Position numbers and translations under genes: made by a program. DNA of 64,000 nt from Cristatella mucedo. Taxonomy: Eukaryota > Bryozoa > Phylactolaemata > Cristatellidae. This document shows positions 44,501-58,100 of the stretch, piece by piece. Position 1 is the first letter of the stretch; each line of letters begins with the position of its first letter. The notes under the pieces are model-generated. The model had not been told where the DNA came from, ran no database searches, and worked only from the letters and a program-made list of their open reading frames with translations. Location of the stretch: positions 3,653,501 to 3,717,500 of the forward strand of contig WPIO01000034.1 of assembly GCA_009760855.2 (NCBI GenBank), read 5' to 3'.

Positions 44501-47500
44501 GTGCGTGTTATGAAAAGCCAATGAAAATGTTTCTTGCCCTTCAGTGTATGTGCAGCCTCTAGAGAGAGATTTGGTTTTTCAGGTTGCCATAGAAATGACG
44601 TGTTATTACTATTCACTGAGTGGTCAGAGAGTAGCAGATAGCTTGGGTAGATAGATAGACAGCAAGTGGAACCAGGCACAATGTGGCAAGGAAGCGCAGG
44701 CAGCCAAAAGGATGAATTTTACTGCACGGAGGGCTCACAGTTTCACACAAGCATACGCGATTCCCCCCTCCTCCTCCTCCTCCTCCTCCTCCCCCCCTGC
44801 TAGTGGACAGATCTGACACGTAGGTATTGTGTCGGGCAGCTGATGCATGTCATCAACTTTTCGATGATCGGCCTTCAAGCTCCAGTCCACTCATTTGCAT
44901 GATTCCGGGCACTCCTATTCTCCTGTGTGATGGAGGCACTGAGCTTAGTGTCGTGCTAATCTGCTCTCAGTCACTTGGATAGGACTGGACCTATCTGCCG
45001 GCAAGCCAAGGGTGCTCCTTGCACCTTTGCTTATGATGCTAATGCCTGCTCGAGCATTTGTTGACCACTGGCCTGGGAGGCGAAGGGAGGGAGTGGCTGC
45101 AGACGTGCAGCGTGTCCGAGCCCGTGGTCTCGGCTACTGGCTAGGGGGTACCGGCCTACCTTCTTCGCTCGTCTTTGCCGTCGGTGATTTCGCAACGATT
45201 CAAATGCATTGCCTGGGTCGTGTGAAACACCGATGCCTGCGTGTGCTTTGCGTGAGCTTGAGGTTCTGGTAACACTAGATTGCTATCAATATGTTTGCAA
45301 ACTTGGCCTTCCTACTGTGGCACGAACTCACCAGGGCCTGATCGCTGTTTCGATATATTGCTAGCCCATGCACGAGACGGTTGGTGTGTTCTTGTCTACT
45401 TTATAATCGAATGCTTGCACACGTGCACACACACCCGCACACGCGAACACACTCACGCACACTCAACCCCGGCGCTGTTACTAGTGTATTGCTGCTAGTC
45501 TGGCTCGGTCTGTGCTCGGCCATCCCGTATGGATTTTGTCATTACAGGAGAATGTGCCAGGTATTCTCCTAATGGCCCGGTGTCACGTGAGTAAATGATT
45601 CCATTCCATAGTCACTTGTGCTGTATAGTCACGCGTGCTGTATAATAACGTGTGCTCTGCTGTCGTCTGTTCGAAGCGTCGTGAGCTTCATTTGTTGTGC
45701 TTATTTATGGTCTACTCGATGTTGGTCTTGAATGAGCAAGCATGCGGTCAATTGGTCACTCCTCACTTCCTCGATCACCTTCGAGAACTTAATCATTTCG
45801 CTTTTGCTTAGCTGCCACTAGCCATTCGATCCTATTCTATATCCTATTCGATATGCTACCACTAACCATTCGATCGTGCTTCCTTTTCAGAAATCGTAAA
45901 GCGCCTAGAAAGAGATTGAGTTCTCTAAGAGAGCCATATCAAATGCATTTTTAATATTAGTATTAATATTATTAGCTCCAGTTCTGCACTTCAGCTGGTG
46001 CTTCTTCACCGAGTAAGTCGCACACAGCAGCAGCCATCAAAACTGCTGTGGCTGCCACTGCTGCCTGCAGAATTCTTACTTTGATTCCCAGGACACTTTT
46101 ACACAGGTTGCGGCCTGGCGAAGCCCGCATGGCTCCATACCCGGTCCTACATCATCCACTACCCTCCACATCCATACCACAGCCAGGCTGAACCGGTTTC
46201 AGCCTGGCCGTGCATCCAGGTGCATCTCAGCACATTGAGCATTTTGAGGCAGCTCTCCTTCGTTCAATTAAAAACTGTTTACTGCAGAAACTTACTCTGT
46301 ATGGCCTAGTCTGTGGAAGTTGCACAATAATTACACCACAACATCGTCTCTATACTGCCGACTCTGGCACATCCTTATCCTTTTCAGCATGCTTTGCTGC
46401 TACTTCTGAATGCTGTTTATTTTTGCGACTGATCTGACTCGACAGTACTTCTCTCTTTCTCTTTGGTGCATGAAGTGAAGTCTGTTAATAATATAAATGC
46501 ATTTGTATAGCACCCTCAGGGAACTTAATCTCTTTCTAGGCGCTTTACATGAACTAACTGTAAAGGAAGCATGATCAAATGGTTAGTTTTAATGTGCACA
46601 GTTTGAGTATGCACGAGCACACAAAGGACAAATCACGAGGACTCAGTTAAAAAAAAAAGATGTCAAATGCTGTAAGGATTAAATGCTGTGAGAAAAAGGT
46701 GCGTTTTTAAGTTTGTTTTTAAATGCTATCAAGTCAGGAATGTCGGGACGTCAGTCGGGAGTGAGTTCCAGGCTTTAGGAGCATACTAACTAAAGTCACG
46801 GTCTCCAAAGGATTTCAGATTCGTTCGAAGCATGGTTAAACGATTGGAGTCAGAAGAGGTAGTACGATGCCTGGTGAGGAGTATTTCTGATAGATAGCCT
46901 GGAGCCATAAAATAAAAGGACCTAAAAGTGAGTTACAGAACCTTGAAGTCGATGCTTGGCATGTCGATTGAAACACTCAAAATAAGCTCTCCCAGAATAT
47001 CTCCTTTACCATCTGTACCAAATCTAGGTCTCCTATTCCAAAGTGATCTTTCATTAGAGGACCGCATCAGCTCCACCATTGAGTCTGCTAACTTTCAGCT
47101 AGATAAAATCGCGAAAAAATATTCGGGCTTCCTTAGACAGGAATACAACATCCAAGTGGTTCCATGCATTTATGACATCATGTCTCAACTTCTGTAACCC
47201 AATGCTTGCAGATCTACCCACCTGTGCAATCAAACGCTTACAGTTGGTGCAAAACTCTTCAGCTAGGCTTGTCTGTCATGAATATGGTACTTGCCACGTT
47301 AAATCACTTCTTGCCAACCTGCACTGGCTCCCAATCAAACAGTCATCGACTGCTCAATCGACTGAATCGACAAATGTAAAGCGCCTAGAAAGCGATTTGA
47401 GTTCTCTGAGTGTGCTTTATCAAGTGTGTTATTATTTTTATTGTCATTAGTATTAGCTTTGATAATTTCTGTCGACTGTATGCTCACCGAAAGCTGCTCA

Positions 47501-50500
47501 GGCACTGAGTACGCGATAGAAAAGTTTCCAGCATAGCATCTGCTTATTCTTTTTTGTTATATATGCAGTACCCACACACACTGATAACAAGTATGTACAG
47601 GATAAAATAGCATAATGATATAACAGTATTTAGAAGCATTTATAGAACCCAGGTGAACTAAGTCTCTTTCATGGCACTTTAAATATGCTAGAGTAATAAT
47701 AGGGATAATAATAATAATAATGCACTTGATAAAGTGCCCTCAACTCAATCTTTTTCTAGGCACTTTACACTTGATGCAAAGGAAACACGACCGAATGATG
47801 AGTGGTATCGTGCTTGATAAACAACACGAATAACAGGGTAAGGGTGACATGCACAGGGTCAGCATGCAAATGTGGTTAGTGGCAGCATGCACAGTGTCAG
47901 CACGCATAAACACATAAAGGATGAATCACAGGGACCCACTAAATGCTGCCATAAATAGGTGCGTTTTAAGTTCTTTTAGAATAAGCTTAGGTGGCTTTAA
48001 TTTCCTGTAAATTTAGAGGAAATGGAAGTAGCAATCTGCCCCCAGAGAACTCAATCTCTTTCTGGGCGCTTTACATTTGCTGCAAAGGATCCTACTTTGG
48101 TCGGACCCTTACTATAATATTTTAAAGTAAATGGCTCCTTGATGCGCCGTCGGCGTCTGCAATCAGCTTATGCGCTAGCTTATATTGATGTTAGTAGTCA
48201 CTTGAAGTTATCCTGGTTGTCATTAAGGCATGATGGACTAACACAAGCTGACGGATGGACATACACAAGCTGTTATATTTTTGATTAGCTATGCGCGCAT
48301 TGCTTCGTTTTGTTTTCCTTTAATGTATCTCCTTGTCTTAGTCCACAATGCCACGACTAGTAAGTGGCCTTTTTTTGGAAGGTCTTGGTATATTGGCAGT
48401 CGAAGCCTAATTTTTGCTTTGGCACACGATGGATTGTCAGCATCCTTCATCTGTTGCAGCGCAGACAAATGTAGAAGCATCGCTGAAGTAGGACAGAGAC
48501 CGAGCGAGCAAATACCGTACTACTCGGCCTCATGAGTAGAAATTGCAAATAGCAACTGGGAGCAATGAGAAGTAGTGTACGATTGGGATGGACAGTGCAG
48601 CAATCGGCAACACGAGAACAGTTTAAATTAAGTAAAAGCAAAGATGAGCTCATTCAATGGCCACGTTTGCATAGTGGCAGAAGAGCCGTTTTGCCTTCTC
48701 CTGCATCGTGCAATTAAGAATTGCCTACTGAAGCACTCAGAACCGTGGCTTGGGTCGTAAATTGAGAGTATCTCAGCGTTGTTGCACTAGAATGCCAGCA
48801 AGCTCCTCAAAAGTAGGAAACCTTGTGGTTGAGAATAGGAATTTTAGCTTTTACTCACTGTTTGCTTGAGAGCCACTGCTACATCTTGCGAAGTGCTAGT
48901 GTAAAGTATTAAAATAGTAAAATATAGGAAAAAATAAAATAATGAAATACTAAAGTATATGCCACCCACGTCATCTTGGTTGTACGCATCAACGCTTGTC
49001 GGGCTGGTTGCGTTGCAGTTCGAGTGCCGCGAGTATGGCACCGTCATTGAAATACTCAACCCTATACGGCGCAAACCGTCCCTGCTCTCATCGCCTGCTG
49101 TTCTCTCGTACGCTGGCTCGTCGGCTCGGAGTGTAAGTCAGGCGCGTACACTCTGCATGTCGTTTTGCCGAGCGACATCTTTTCAAGGGGACCGTAGGTA
49201 TTTGGCCCTAGTAGTACGAGGCTGCCGTCGAGCAGCAAGCGAATGGGCTTTGTGCAGCTTGTGCGCCGGGCAGTGCCGCGCCTGAGCGACACGTCGCCTT
49301 AGTGAGGCAGCTGCTGCCGCCAGAGCTTAAGCCCGCTAGTATTCAGCGTGACCTCTCGTGACCTCGCCGGCTGGCCGGAGCAAAATGCGACCCTGAATGT
49401 ATTTGGGGGGAGGTGCTCTAGTCACCAATTATGATCGGGAAGGGGCCTATGGCAATGAATAGTGCATGTTCAGGTCAGCTGTGAATTGCACTTACACGGA
49501 AGAATTGCTTAAGTTTTGGACTTGTGGCTGTGCCATTTGGTAGACAATGGCTCTCTTATGTTACATACACGTCTCTTCTTTTGGCATGACAAGTGAACCA
49601 GCTTGCTGGTACCGAAGTGCCTCAAGCTTGAGAAAGTCGAAAGACGAATATTGTAATATTAATAATAGTAATAAAAATAATTTTGACGTAGCTCGCTCAG
49701 AGAACTCTATCTCTTTCTAGGCACTTCACATTCGCTGCAAAGGATTCATTCCGATCGAATGGTTAGTGGTAGCATGTTCAATAAGCAACAATAATATAAT
49801 AGTATAATTTATTTGTATAGCACCCTAAGAGAACTCAATCTATATTCAGGCGCTTCACATATGCCACAGGCTCGAGCCCACGACCTCAGCCTAGTCTTGA
49901 TCGGGGCGAGCACCTTAACCACTGGGCCAAACCAGTTCGGCTACAAGAATGGTTAGGGGGCACAGGGTCAGTATGCAAATATGGTTAGTTGCATCAAGCA
50001 CAGTGTCAGCATGCATAAGCACGTAAAGGAGAAATCACATGGACCCACTAAATGCTGTGATAAATAGATGCGTTTTTAGTTTCTTTTTAAATGTGGTCCA
50101 ATGCAAATAAACTTGGAGCTTTGTGCAGCCGATTTCTGATGGATTTTTGGTGGATTGTTGTAGTGACCAGTGTCTTCGAAGCGTATTTGCATGAGATCGC
50201 ATGAGCGCGATGACATGGAATTTTCTGGGAGCATTATAATGACGGTGTGCTACAATTTTCATTTGAAATTCGAGCTTTGCACCAGATTTATCGTCGATAT
50301 TTTCCTTAATTAGTGGAATGCAATTTTTGCTGTGGATTGTGGTAATTCGTTGCCACCACGGTATAGTACATTCCTCGGTGACTTGTATGCGATTGCAAAT
50401 ATACGATTAAACATTCTCCATAAATATCGTGATGAAGACTCCTAGTCGGCCTTCAGGCTGTTTCTGAGTCGTCAAATACCACCGAAGTCTGTCCGAAAAG

Positions 50501-52145
50501 AGAAGTCGGCATTGCCGGCAAGCCTCTTCGAGCCTGCTGTTGGCGCAGGGCTCTCCTCTAGTCTATGACGACCTGTGCAGCTGCTGTCACTATGACGACC
50601 TGTGCTGATGCTGTCACTCTGACGACCTGTGCTGATGCAGTCACTATGACGATCTGTGCTGACTCTGTCTGTGCTGCACCTACGTGTCAGTGCCTGCTGC
50701 TCTTTTGTCGTACGATCGAAGTGACTTCGTTGTTTGGCCTTGCTGTGAGGGCGCGGAGATGCTTGGAGTCTGACACTCTGCAGCGAGTTCAAGTTCACCC
50801 GTGCTGTGGCATCTACACTAGATCGATGTGCTCTCCGAGTAACTAAATAGTCTATGAATTGTAGTTAATACTGCTCCATACTCAGATATAATTGCAATGA
50901 TGCTAGGGTCTCAGGTCGGCCGCCGTTGTACCGCTCAAGTTTCACTGTTGTTTCTTTGTACCTCGAGACTGCAGTCGACCTAATGCCAGCACTGCAGTTT
51001 CCTTCTGTCACTCTGTCTGGCAGAGGTCGAGATATCAGTGCTGTGAGTGATACCGTTGTATCACGTGCTTTGACACCTGTTAAGTTCTCGTGGTTTTTCG
51101 AAGTTGCATGCGGAAACCTACCCGTTCACGCACTCCCGGTCACCTTACGGTGGCACGACCCAGTGATGATGGCCCCTCAGTCACTCTATCGTGGCACAGG
51201 CTGCCTGGCTGTCAACTGTCTGCAGCCAGCTGTCGTCTGTGCCTGTGGTTAGCGTGGCCACATCGGGCATTTCGTCGGCCACTTAATTCTTGATGAACAG
51301 AATCATTTTGCTGCGCTCATCTCTCCAGCGAAGTTCAAATAGCGGGCTGCCTTAATTCTTGATGAACAGAATTGATTTGATTTGATGATTTGAATTGATT
51401 GATTGAACAGAATCATTTCGCTGCGCTCATCTCTACAGCGGGCTGTGAAGTTCAAATAGCGGGCTGCCCTGTCTAGGACCCGTTCAGTCGCCGGTCGCAT
51501 TAGCTGTCCACATTAGTCGTCGCCAGGCACGCACGTGGCCGGCGCGTGGTAGGCGCAGTTTACCGCCGGTCGCGAGGTTTACCACCCGTGAGTGCGCAGA
51601 TGATGCTCGCTGTGTGCTCCCTCGAACGCGAGGCTGCCGAGAGCAGTGGCGACAGCCTCGAACTCGATCGGCTCTGGCGGCTCGTTTGAAGATCACCAGC
51701 TCGATGCACTTGCTGTGTGGTCGCGCGTACGAAGCCATGGACAACCAAGAGCAGGCGGCCGACTGCTTCCGGGAAGCACTGCGGCTCGATGCGCTCTGCT
51801 ACGAAGCCATCGACCGTCTGACGTCGCATCACATGCTCACTACAGCCGAGGGTAGGCTGTGCTACCTCAACCCTGTGCCATTCAGCCACCGGTCACTTGG
51901 AACTTATGATGCTTTCATTTGGATTGCATACTTTACCTTCTGTGATTACCCTGAGCCTTCGATTATAGCAGCTGAATGTGTGTGGGTGCACGCGGGCGAT
52001 GCCCTGGACACTTGCTATAAAGCCACACATTTCGCAGTTTTGAACTAAGTCTGGGCTACCAATATGTACGTATGTAGAGCTCGAGTTAGAAGTCGCAAAC
52101 TTTTGCATTTGAGTGTACATGTAGAGTATGTAAATATATATATAT

Positions 52146-52183
<38 letters not shown>

Positions 52184-55100
52184 TTTTATATATATGTATA
52201 TGTATATGTATATATATATAGTATAAATACATAAATATATATATATATATGTGTAGAGCTCGAGTTAGAAGTCGAGTCGGGAACTGTAAATGAAAACGTG
52301 CTTGCAATCACTCAAGTTTACTTGCAATTGGCCCTAGAGCACTAAATCTTGCCTTGCTGACATTCGATCCTGGATGTCGGAAAACTTCTTGAAACTAAAT
52401 GACTATAAAACCGAACTGCTGCTCATAGGACACCCTAAGCGTGTGGCTGGATTAAAAGGGTTTGCTCTTCTAATAGGTGATGCTGTTGTGCGACCATCAC
52501 CATGTGCTCGAAATTTAGCTGTCGTTTTCGACAGCTGCCAAATTTTAAAAGCTTCATTCAGAAGACTGTCTCTACAGCTAGCCATCACGTCCGATCCATA
52601 TCTAAGATTAGGAGCTGTCTTCCACAGTGGCTTGCAAAAAACTTAACTAGCCCCTCAGTTCTGTCTCGGCTTGATTATTGTAACTTCCTTTTGGCTGGGC
52701 TACCAAAGAAAGCAACTAGGCCACTGCAGCTGACTATGAATATGGCTGCAAGGCTAGTTTTCTTCAAGTCCCAGAGGTTTGGCCACGTGTCTCCTATGCT
52801 AAAAGAGCTAGGATGGATGCCGGTCGATACAGAGCAAAATTCTTACGCTGACCCACAAGGCTCGCCACGGCTTGGCTCTTTTGTACCTAGCTGAACTGCT
52901 GCACTAGTTTCAACCTCTTTGCGCCCTCAGGTCCTGTGTGGACAATAAGTTAGCTGTTGCATTCCTCCGCTTAAAGACCGTTAGCGACACAAGCTTTAGC
53001 TCTGCAGGTTCTAGACTGTGGAACTCGCTTCCACAATTCTTATGCAACGACAACTACTCTCCTGCTGCCGACTATAGCTCATCCTTTTCAGTGGTCCTGA
53101 GCTGCTACTTCCATGCTACTCACTACCTCAACTGCTCTCCTGACTTGCAATGCTTCCCACTTTCTCTTTGTTGCGTGAGGCGAAGTCTTTTGGCTACCGA
53201 ATGTGTACCGAAACCGCGTAGGCTGTGAGTGCGCTATGCAAAACTCTCCTGCATAACACCCACATAGTCGTTATGACTTTGCGGAGTTACAGGCAGAGAT
53301 ACATAACATAAGTATCGACCTGCTTTGACAGTCTCTTAGTCCATTGTCGGCATTAGCCAGTCATCGTTTGTGGAAGATAGAGAATCTGTAGCTTTGTCCC
53401 ACCATGATGCCCTAAGATTAGTTAGTCATGCCGAAAATTGTACTTAAGATGGCGGCATTGCGATGGTTTGCCGAGGTTGCTCTTCAGCATTCTGTCCAAG
53501 TTTGACAACATCTTATTCATATGCATATGTCCAACTGTGTTTTGCTGTTGCATACTGAATTAAGTAAGCTCGTGAAACCGTTCGTCAAATGTGAAGTTCT
53601 TTGGTGTAAGTGTGACATGTGCATTATTAAACTTGTTCCACCCAAGCGTGTTACAGAGCTCTTAGTTTAGTGTCGGTTCGTATTGTAATATGCAGTAATT
53701 TCCATCAGCCAAGCACTGAAATAGCAAACCATATCAAGGGCTCCGCTGCCCTTTGCATGGTCCCACATCGATGTCTTTGTTTGATGCGGTGCCTAGGGCC
53801 TGTCTGCCTAGACGCGGCCAGACGTGCCTCTGCGTGCTTCTCGTCTGTACTGAGTCTGTACCAATATGAAGAGTTTGGGGTGCACCTGCTAACTATACGC
53901 ATTGGGTAACATGAAGCGGCACTGAAGGAGGACGACAGACGTGGTAGTGAAGGTGAAAGAAATATCGATCCCAAGACAGTGACTTGCACCCAGAATGTGT
54001 GATCAGCTTTGAGGGATCAAGGTGGGAAACTGTATGAAGCTGTGGTGGCTACGAAAAGCTCGATCTCATTCCCTAAAAACAAAGCTGATCGTTATTTAGA
54101 ACTAGATGTTACAAGTACTGATAATACATCTTTTTTTTATAGTGCCCCGAGAGAACTTAATTTCTGTTCAGATGCTTTGCAAATGGATTAAATATTTTCT
54201 ACAACTTGCCACAGGAAGAGAAACAGGAAACGATAGTTAGTGAAAAGCGCGGTATCCTGCTTTGGCAAGCAAGATACCGCGCTTTTCACTTACTCAGTCG
54301 TGAGCGTGTAAGCAAAGCACATGAAGAAGTCGGGTCCTGTGAGATGCTATACACAAACACGGTGCTGTTGCCCTTGATTACGACACTCGGTTTCGAAATG
54401 CTCAGCTAGGCAAAAAGGGCGGCTCACTTGGTCGCAACAGTGGCTGGGTGGAACAGGTAGGTTGTCAGTGTCTTTTTAATGTCGTCGAATCCGGAGAGGA
54501 CGTGACGTCGGTCACCTGCCCCCCCTGCAGCACAGTAATACATTGGGGCAAGAACTACAAGCGAGTGACTCATTATAAGCGCTTGAATGTGCGACTGGAT
54601 TTCGTGGGCTCTTTAGCGTTTAGTCAACGAGTGCGAGTATCACAGAATTTTACAATGCCCTCTTTCAGAGCAGGATCTCTTGTCACGGCTGCCAATTGAT
54701 GAGCAATGCTCCAGTGGCGGTACGAGGGCTCTCACCAAGTTTCTTTATGAAGCAAAGCTGAATAAGGTAAGTACATGCTGTCATTAGGTAGTCAAGATAA
54801 CTAGTTTTCGTCTGAGAGCTCCCTGCGTTGGCTTATTGGTGATCTTATCTTGGGAAAACTACGTGTTTTAGTATGATGCGCCTGGCTCGTTCTGTGTACC
54901 CGAACATCTGTCGTGCATTGCTAAGAATGCTGACGTTCTGGTTAGCATTGCCGAGCGGCACTACTACAACTGCCTATTTAAGAAAGCATACAAGATAACG
55001 AACAGGTTAGTACTGGCTTGGCATGTGTGACATTGGCATCAGCTTTTGGATTTTTTCCGAGACAATTAAGCCGCACATTACTGGTCGCGTGTTGCAGAGT

Positions 55101-58100
55101 AATAACCACTACCGATGCTTGTGCATTCACCGCTTCCAGCCTGAAACTAATATTTAACGTTGCCTCGTGTGAGCTCTAGGCTTTGGGGCATGCGAACTGA
55201 AGCCAGCTCTACAAAGGATTAGAGGTTGACTTGAGGAGGAGCTAAACGGCATCGAGTCGGACTAGCAAGTAGTACAATGCACAGCCTGATTAGGAAGTAT
55301 TTCGAGTAGGTTAACTGAAGCAAGAGTGAAAAGACCCCAAAATGAGTGACTAAACTTTGAAGTCGATGCGTTGCTTGACTGGGAGCCAGTGCAGGTCGGC
55401 GAGAAGTGATGTGATTCGGCAACTGCAACACTCACGACAGACAAGCCTCGCTGCAGAGTTTTGCACCAACTGTTGGGCATCGTGTTGAACATACATGAAG
55501 ACATGCATGCAGTCAGTTACAGAAGTATAGATGGGATTTAACAAATGCATGTACCAGCTTAGCTGTGGTATTCTTAGCTAATCGGGCAAGTTTTTGTTTA
55601 CATAACGGTACGAGTGACAGAGGTGACACCAGAGCTGAGACAGACGATGGGCTGGCTGAGGTCATTTTTTAGTGCTATAGTTGTCAGTGTCTTAACTTAC
55701 CTTGGGTTTCCTCCTAGCTACTAAGTTGCTTCTCGATATCATTCAGTTTAAGAAAGTTTGCTACCATTCAGTGCAAATGTCAGCAGTACCTGCTGCGAGG
55801 GAGTTATGGAATCATGTTTCAAGGCTGGATGGTATCAAAGCACAGGCACTGCTAAACGTGTCATCTGCATAAAAATGAAAGCCTAGATTGTGCTTGTCGA
55901 TTATATTGCCGAGGGGAAGAGTATAAAATGTGAAAAAAATGTGGATCCAACACAGATACCTGGGGTATCCATACTTTGAAAACTCCCAAAATGGATATTA
56001 CCTTTTGTCATCAGGAAGCTCAAAAATCTACGTCAGAGATAGGACCTTAACCATTGCAGTGCAGTGCCAGTGGTGCCCAAACGAGATGACTAAACCCAAG
56101 TCAGCTTTCCTGAGAACGTCGTTATGTACTTGCAACAGTGCTGACTGTAAGAAGGATGAGGGCTAAAATCTGTCTGGAACTTGCTAGTTTGACACTCTGA
56201 TACAAGAGTTTAGCTCGTCTGCCACTACTTATTCTAGTATTTAGTGTTGACATCTTTTTGGTAGGAGCGGTAAAAGTTGCTGAAGATCTGCACTGGCTCC
56301 CAGACAAGCAACGTATCGACTTCAAGGTTTTGTCACTCACTTTTAGGTCCCTTCATTCTTTGGCTCCAGCCTGCCTATCAGATCTACTCCCCCACCAGGC
56401 TAAGCATCGTACCACCTGCTTTTGGGAATCTAATTGCTTACTTATTCTTCGTACAAACCTCAAATCCTTTGGAGACCGTGCCTTTAGTTCGTATGCTCCC
56501 AAAGCCTGGAATTCACTTCTGACTTGTGTTACGACATCTCCTGACTTGACCACATTTAAAAAGAAACTAAAAACCCCCTTATTTGTCACCGCATTTAGTG
56601 GGTCCATGTGATTCGTCTTTTATGTGCTTATGCGTGCAGAAACTTTTGCACACTGTCACCAACCACACTTGCACGCAGACCCTGTGCATGTAACCCCTAA
56701 CCATGTTATTCTTGTTTATTGAGCATGCTACCACTAACCATTCGATCGTGCTTCCTTTGCATCAAATGTGAAGTGCCTAGAAACAGATTAAGTTCTCTGA
56801 GGATGCTATATCAAATGTAATTATTATTATTATCATTATTGAAGGATGCAGTGACAAAACCTTAGGCTAAACACATTTATTATGTTACTTATGCACGAGG
56901 TCCGAAAATCCATGCATTTCAGAGGGAGATTAGTTAGTATGGATTCAAGAGGGCTTTTAGTCTTCTTAGACCGTGAGATGAACTTTGAGATGAGATCATT
57001 CATTAATGGCAGTTTTGAAAGTAGAAAATGTGGAAAGTCAGTGAACAGAGAATGATGAGTCAAGTGGGGATAGAGGACCTTGGGCATGGCTTTATGGTCT
57101 TACTTATCTCGCTGACCAAGTATCTTGAGAAATGATCTGTTACGCTGTATCTGGATCGCTGTGGGATTTGCTGGCTTGAAAGCAGTTAGATGTTAGATGG
57201 TCGGCGTCAGAATTTTTGGATTGTGCATGTACGATTCCACTGTGTTTTTATAGTATCAGGACTTGTCTTTGGCTAAGCTTGATTGGTATGACCTATAATA
57301 ATCCTCATACGCCAGTCGATGAAAAAGTCAGCCCTTACTTTTTTATGTTTACTCTTACTTACTTTTTACTTTATACTTTATACTTTATACTTACTTTTTA
57401 TGCTTATGTTTAGTAAGTCCTTCGTATCTGCAGTAAACCATAGGCCATAGGGTGGATACATTCTATGTGCTTAGTCACTGAAGCAAATTTGCCTAGAACT
57501 TTGGCTTGTGGCGTATTATAATATTCCACTAGCGAGGGCATATTGGATCGAGGATTAAGCAGTATTTTAAGGAAGATATTTTTTGCGGAGCAGTTCAGCT
57601 TCACTTAAATAAAAAAAAATACTAGCTGATTTGCTAGCCTCTTTTGTATAGCGACAGAAGAGCCTTTACGGCTATCACCACCACTTGCAGCAGCGATAAA
57701 GAATCACCCACTACAGGATTCGAAACCACGACCTCGGGGCCGAGGTCGTGAAAAGCAACGGCCTTACCTAGTGTGCCATCACGGTTCACTACATCTGAAA
57801 TCACAGGTCTTCAGGTTTTGCAATTCACAGGTGTTTTTTTAGTCAAAAGGGACATAAACTGATGATTTAATGTGATCTGAAACTGGTCAGATTTCAGAAT
57901 TTGATTATATTAAGAGTTGACATGGTACAAACGTGGGAGAATATCTGACGATTATGTGTGGCCTTTGCTGTGAGTGGGGGCCGTACACGTGAGCCACAAG
58001 ATAAATGAATCAGCCAGTGCAGAAATTCCTCATGCTAGGGGTCAGTTGGGTCACTGAAATGGATCGTGTACTCACCCAACACGAGGACGAAGACTGCTTT

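Larger units (their letters stand above)
43262..49018. other. CDC16 intron(s) holding the missing short exon
   Basis: 5.8 kb, rich in LINE pieces (listed separately), with (CCT)n at 44766-44796. One exon of about 30-40 bases encoding the YLAARC-like segment should be here. 43981-44010 reads RYHCLAGRCM, which is similar, but its splice donor does not fit in phase. Confidence 0.5.
49133..51646. other. CDC16 intron
   Basis: 2.5 kb with a LINE C interrupted by a SINE D, a 27-base minisatellite and a tandem duplication at 51295-51470. The remainder is unrecognised. Confidence 0.55.
51852..54668. other. CDC16 intron
   Basis: 2.8 kb with an AT microsatellite, a long LINE B copy, a SINE D tail (54130-54182) and a strong hairpin at 54237-54293. 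Confidence 0.55.
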
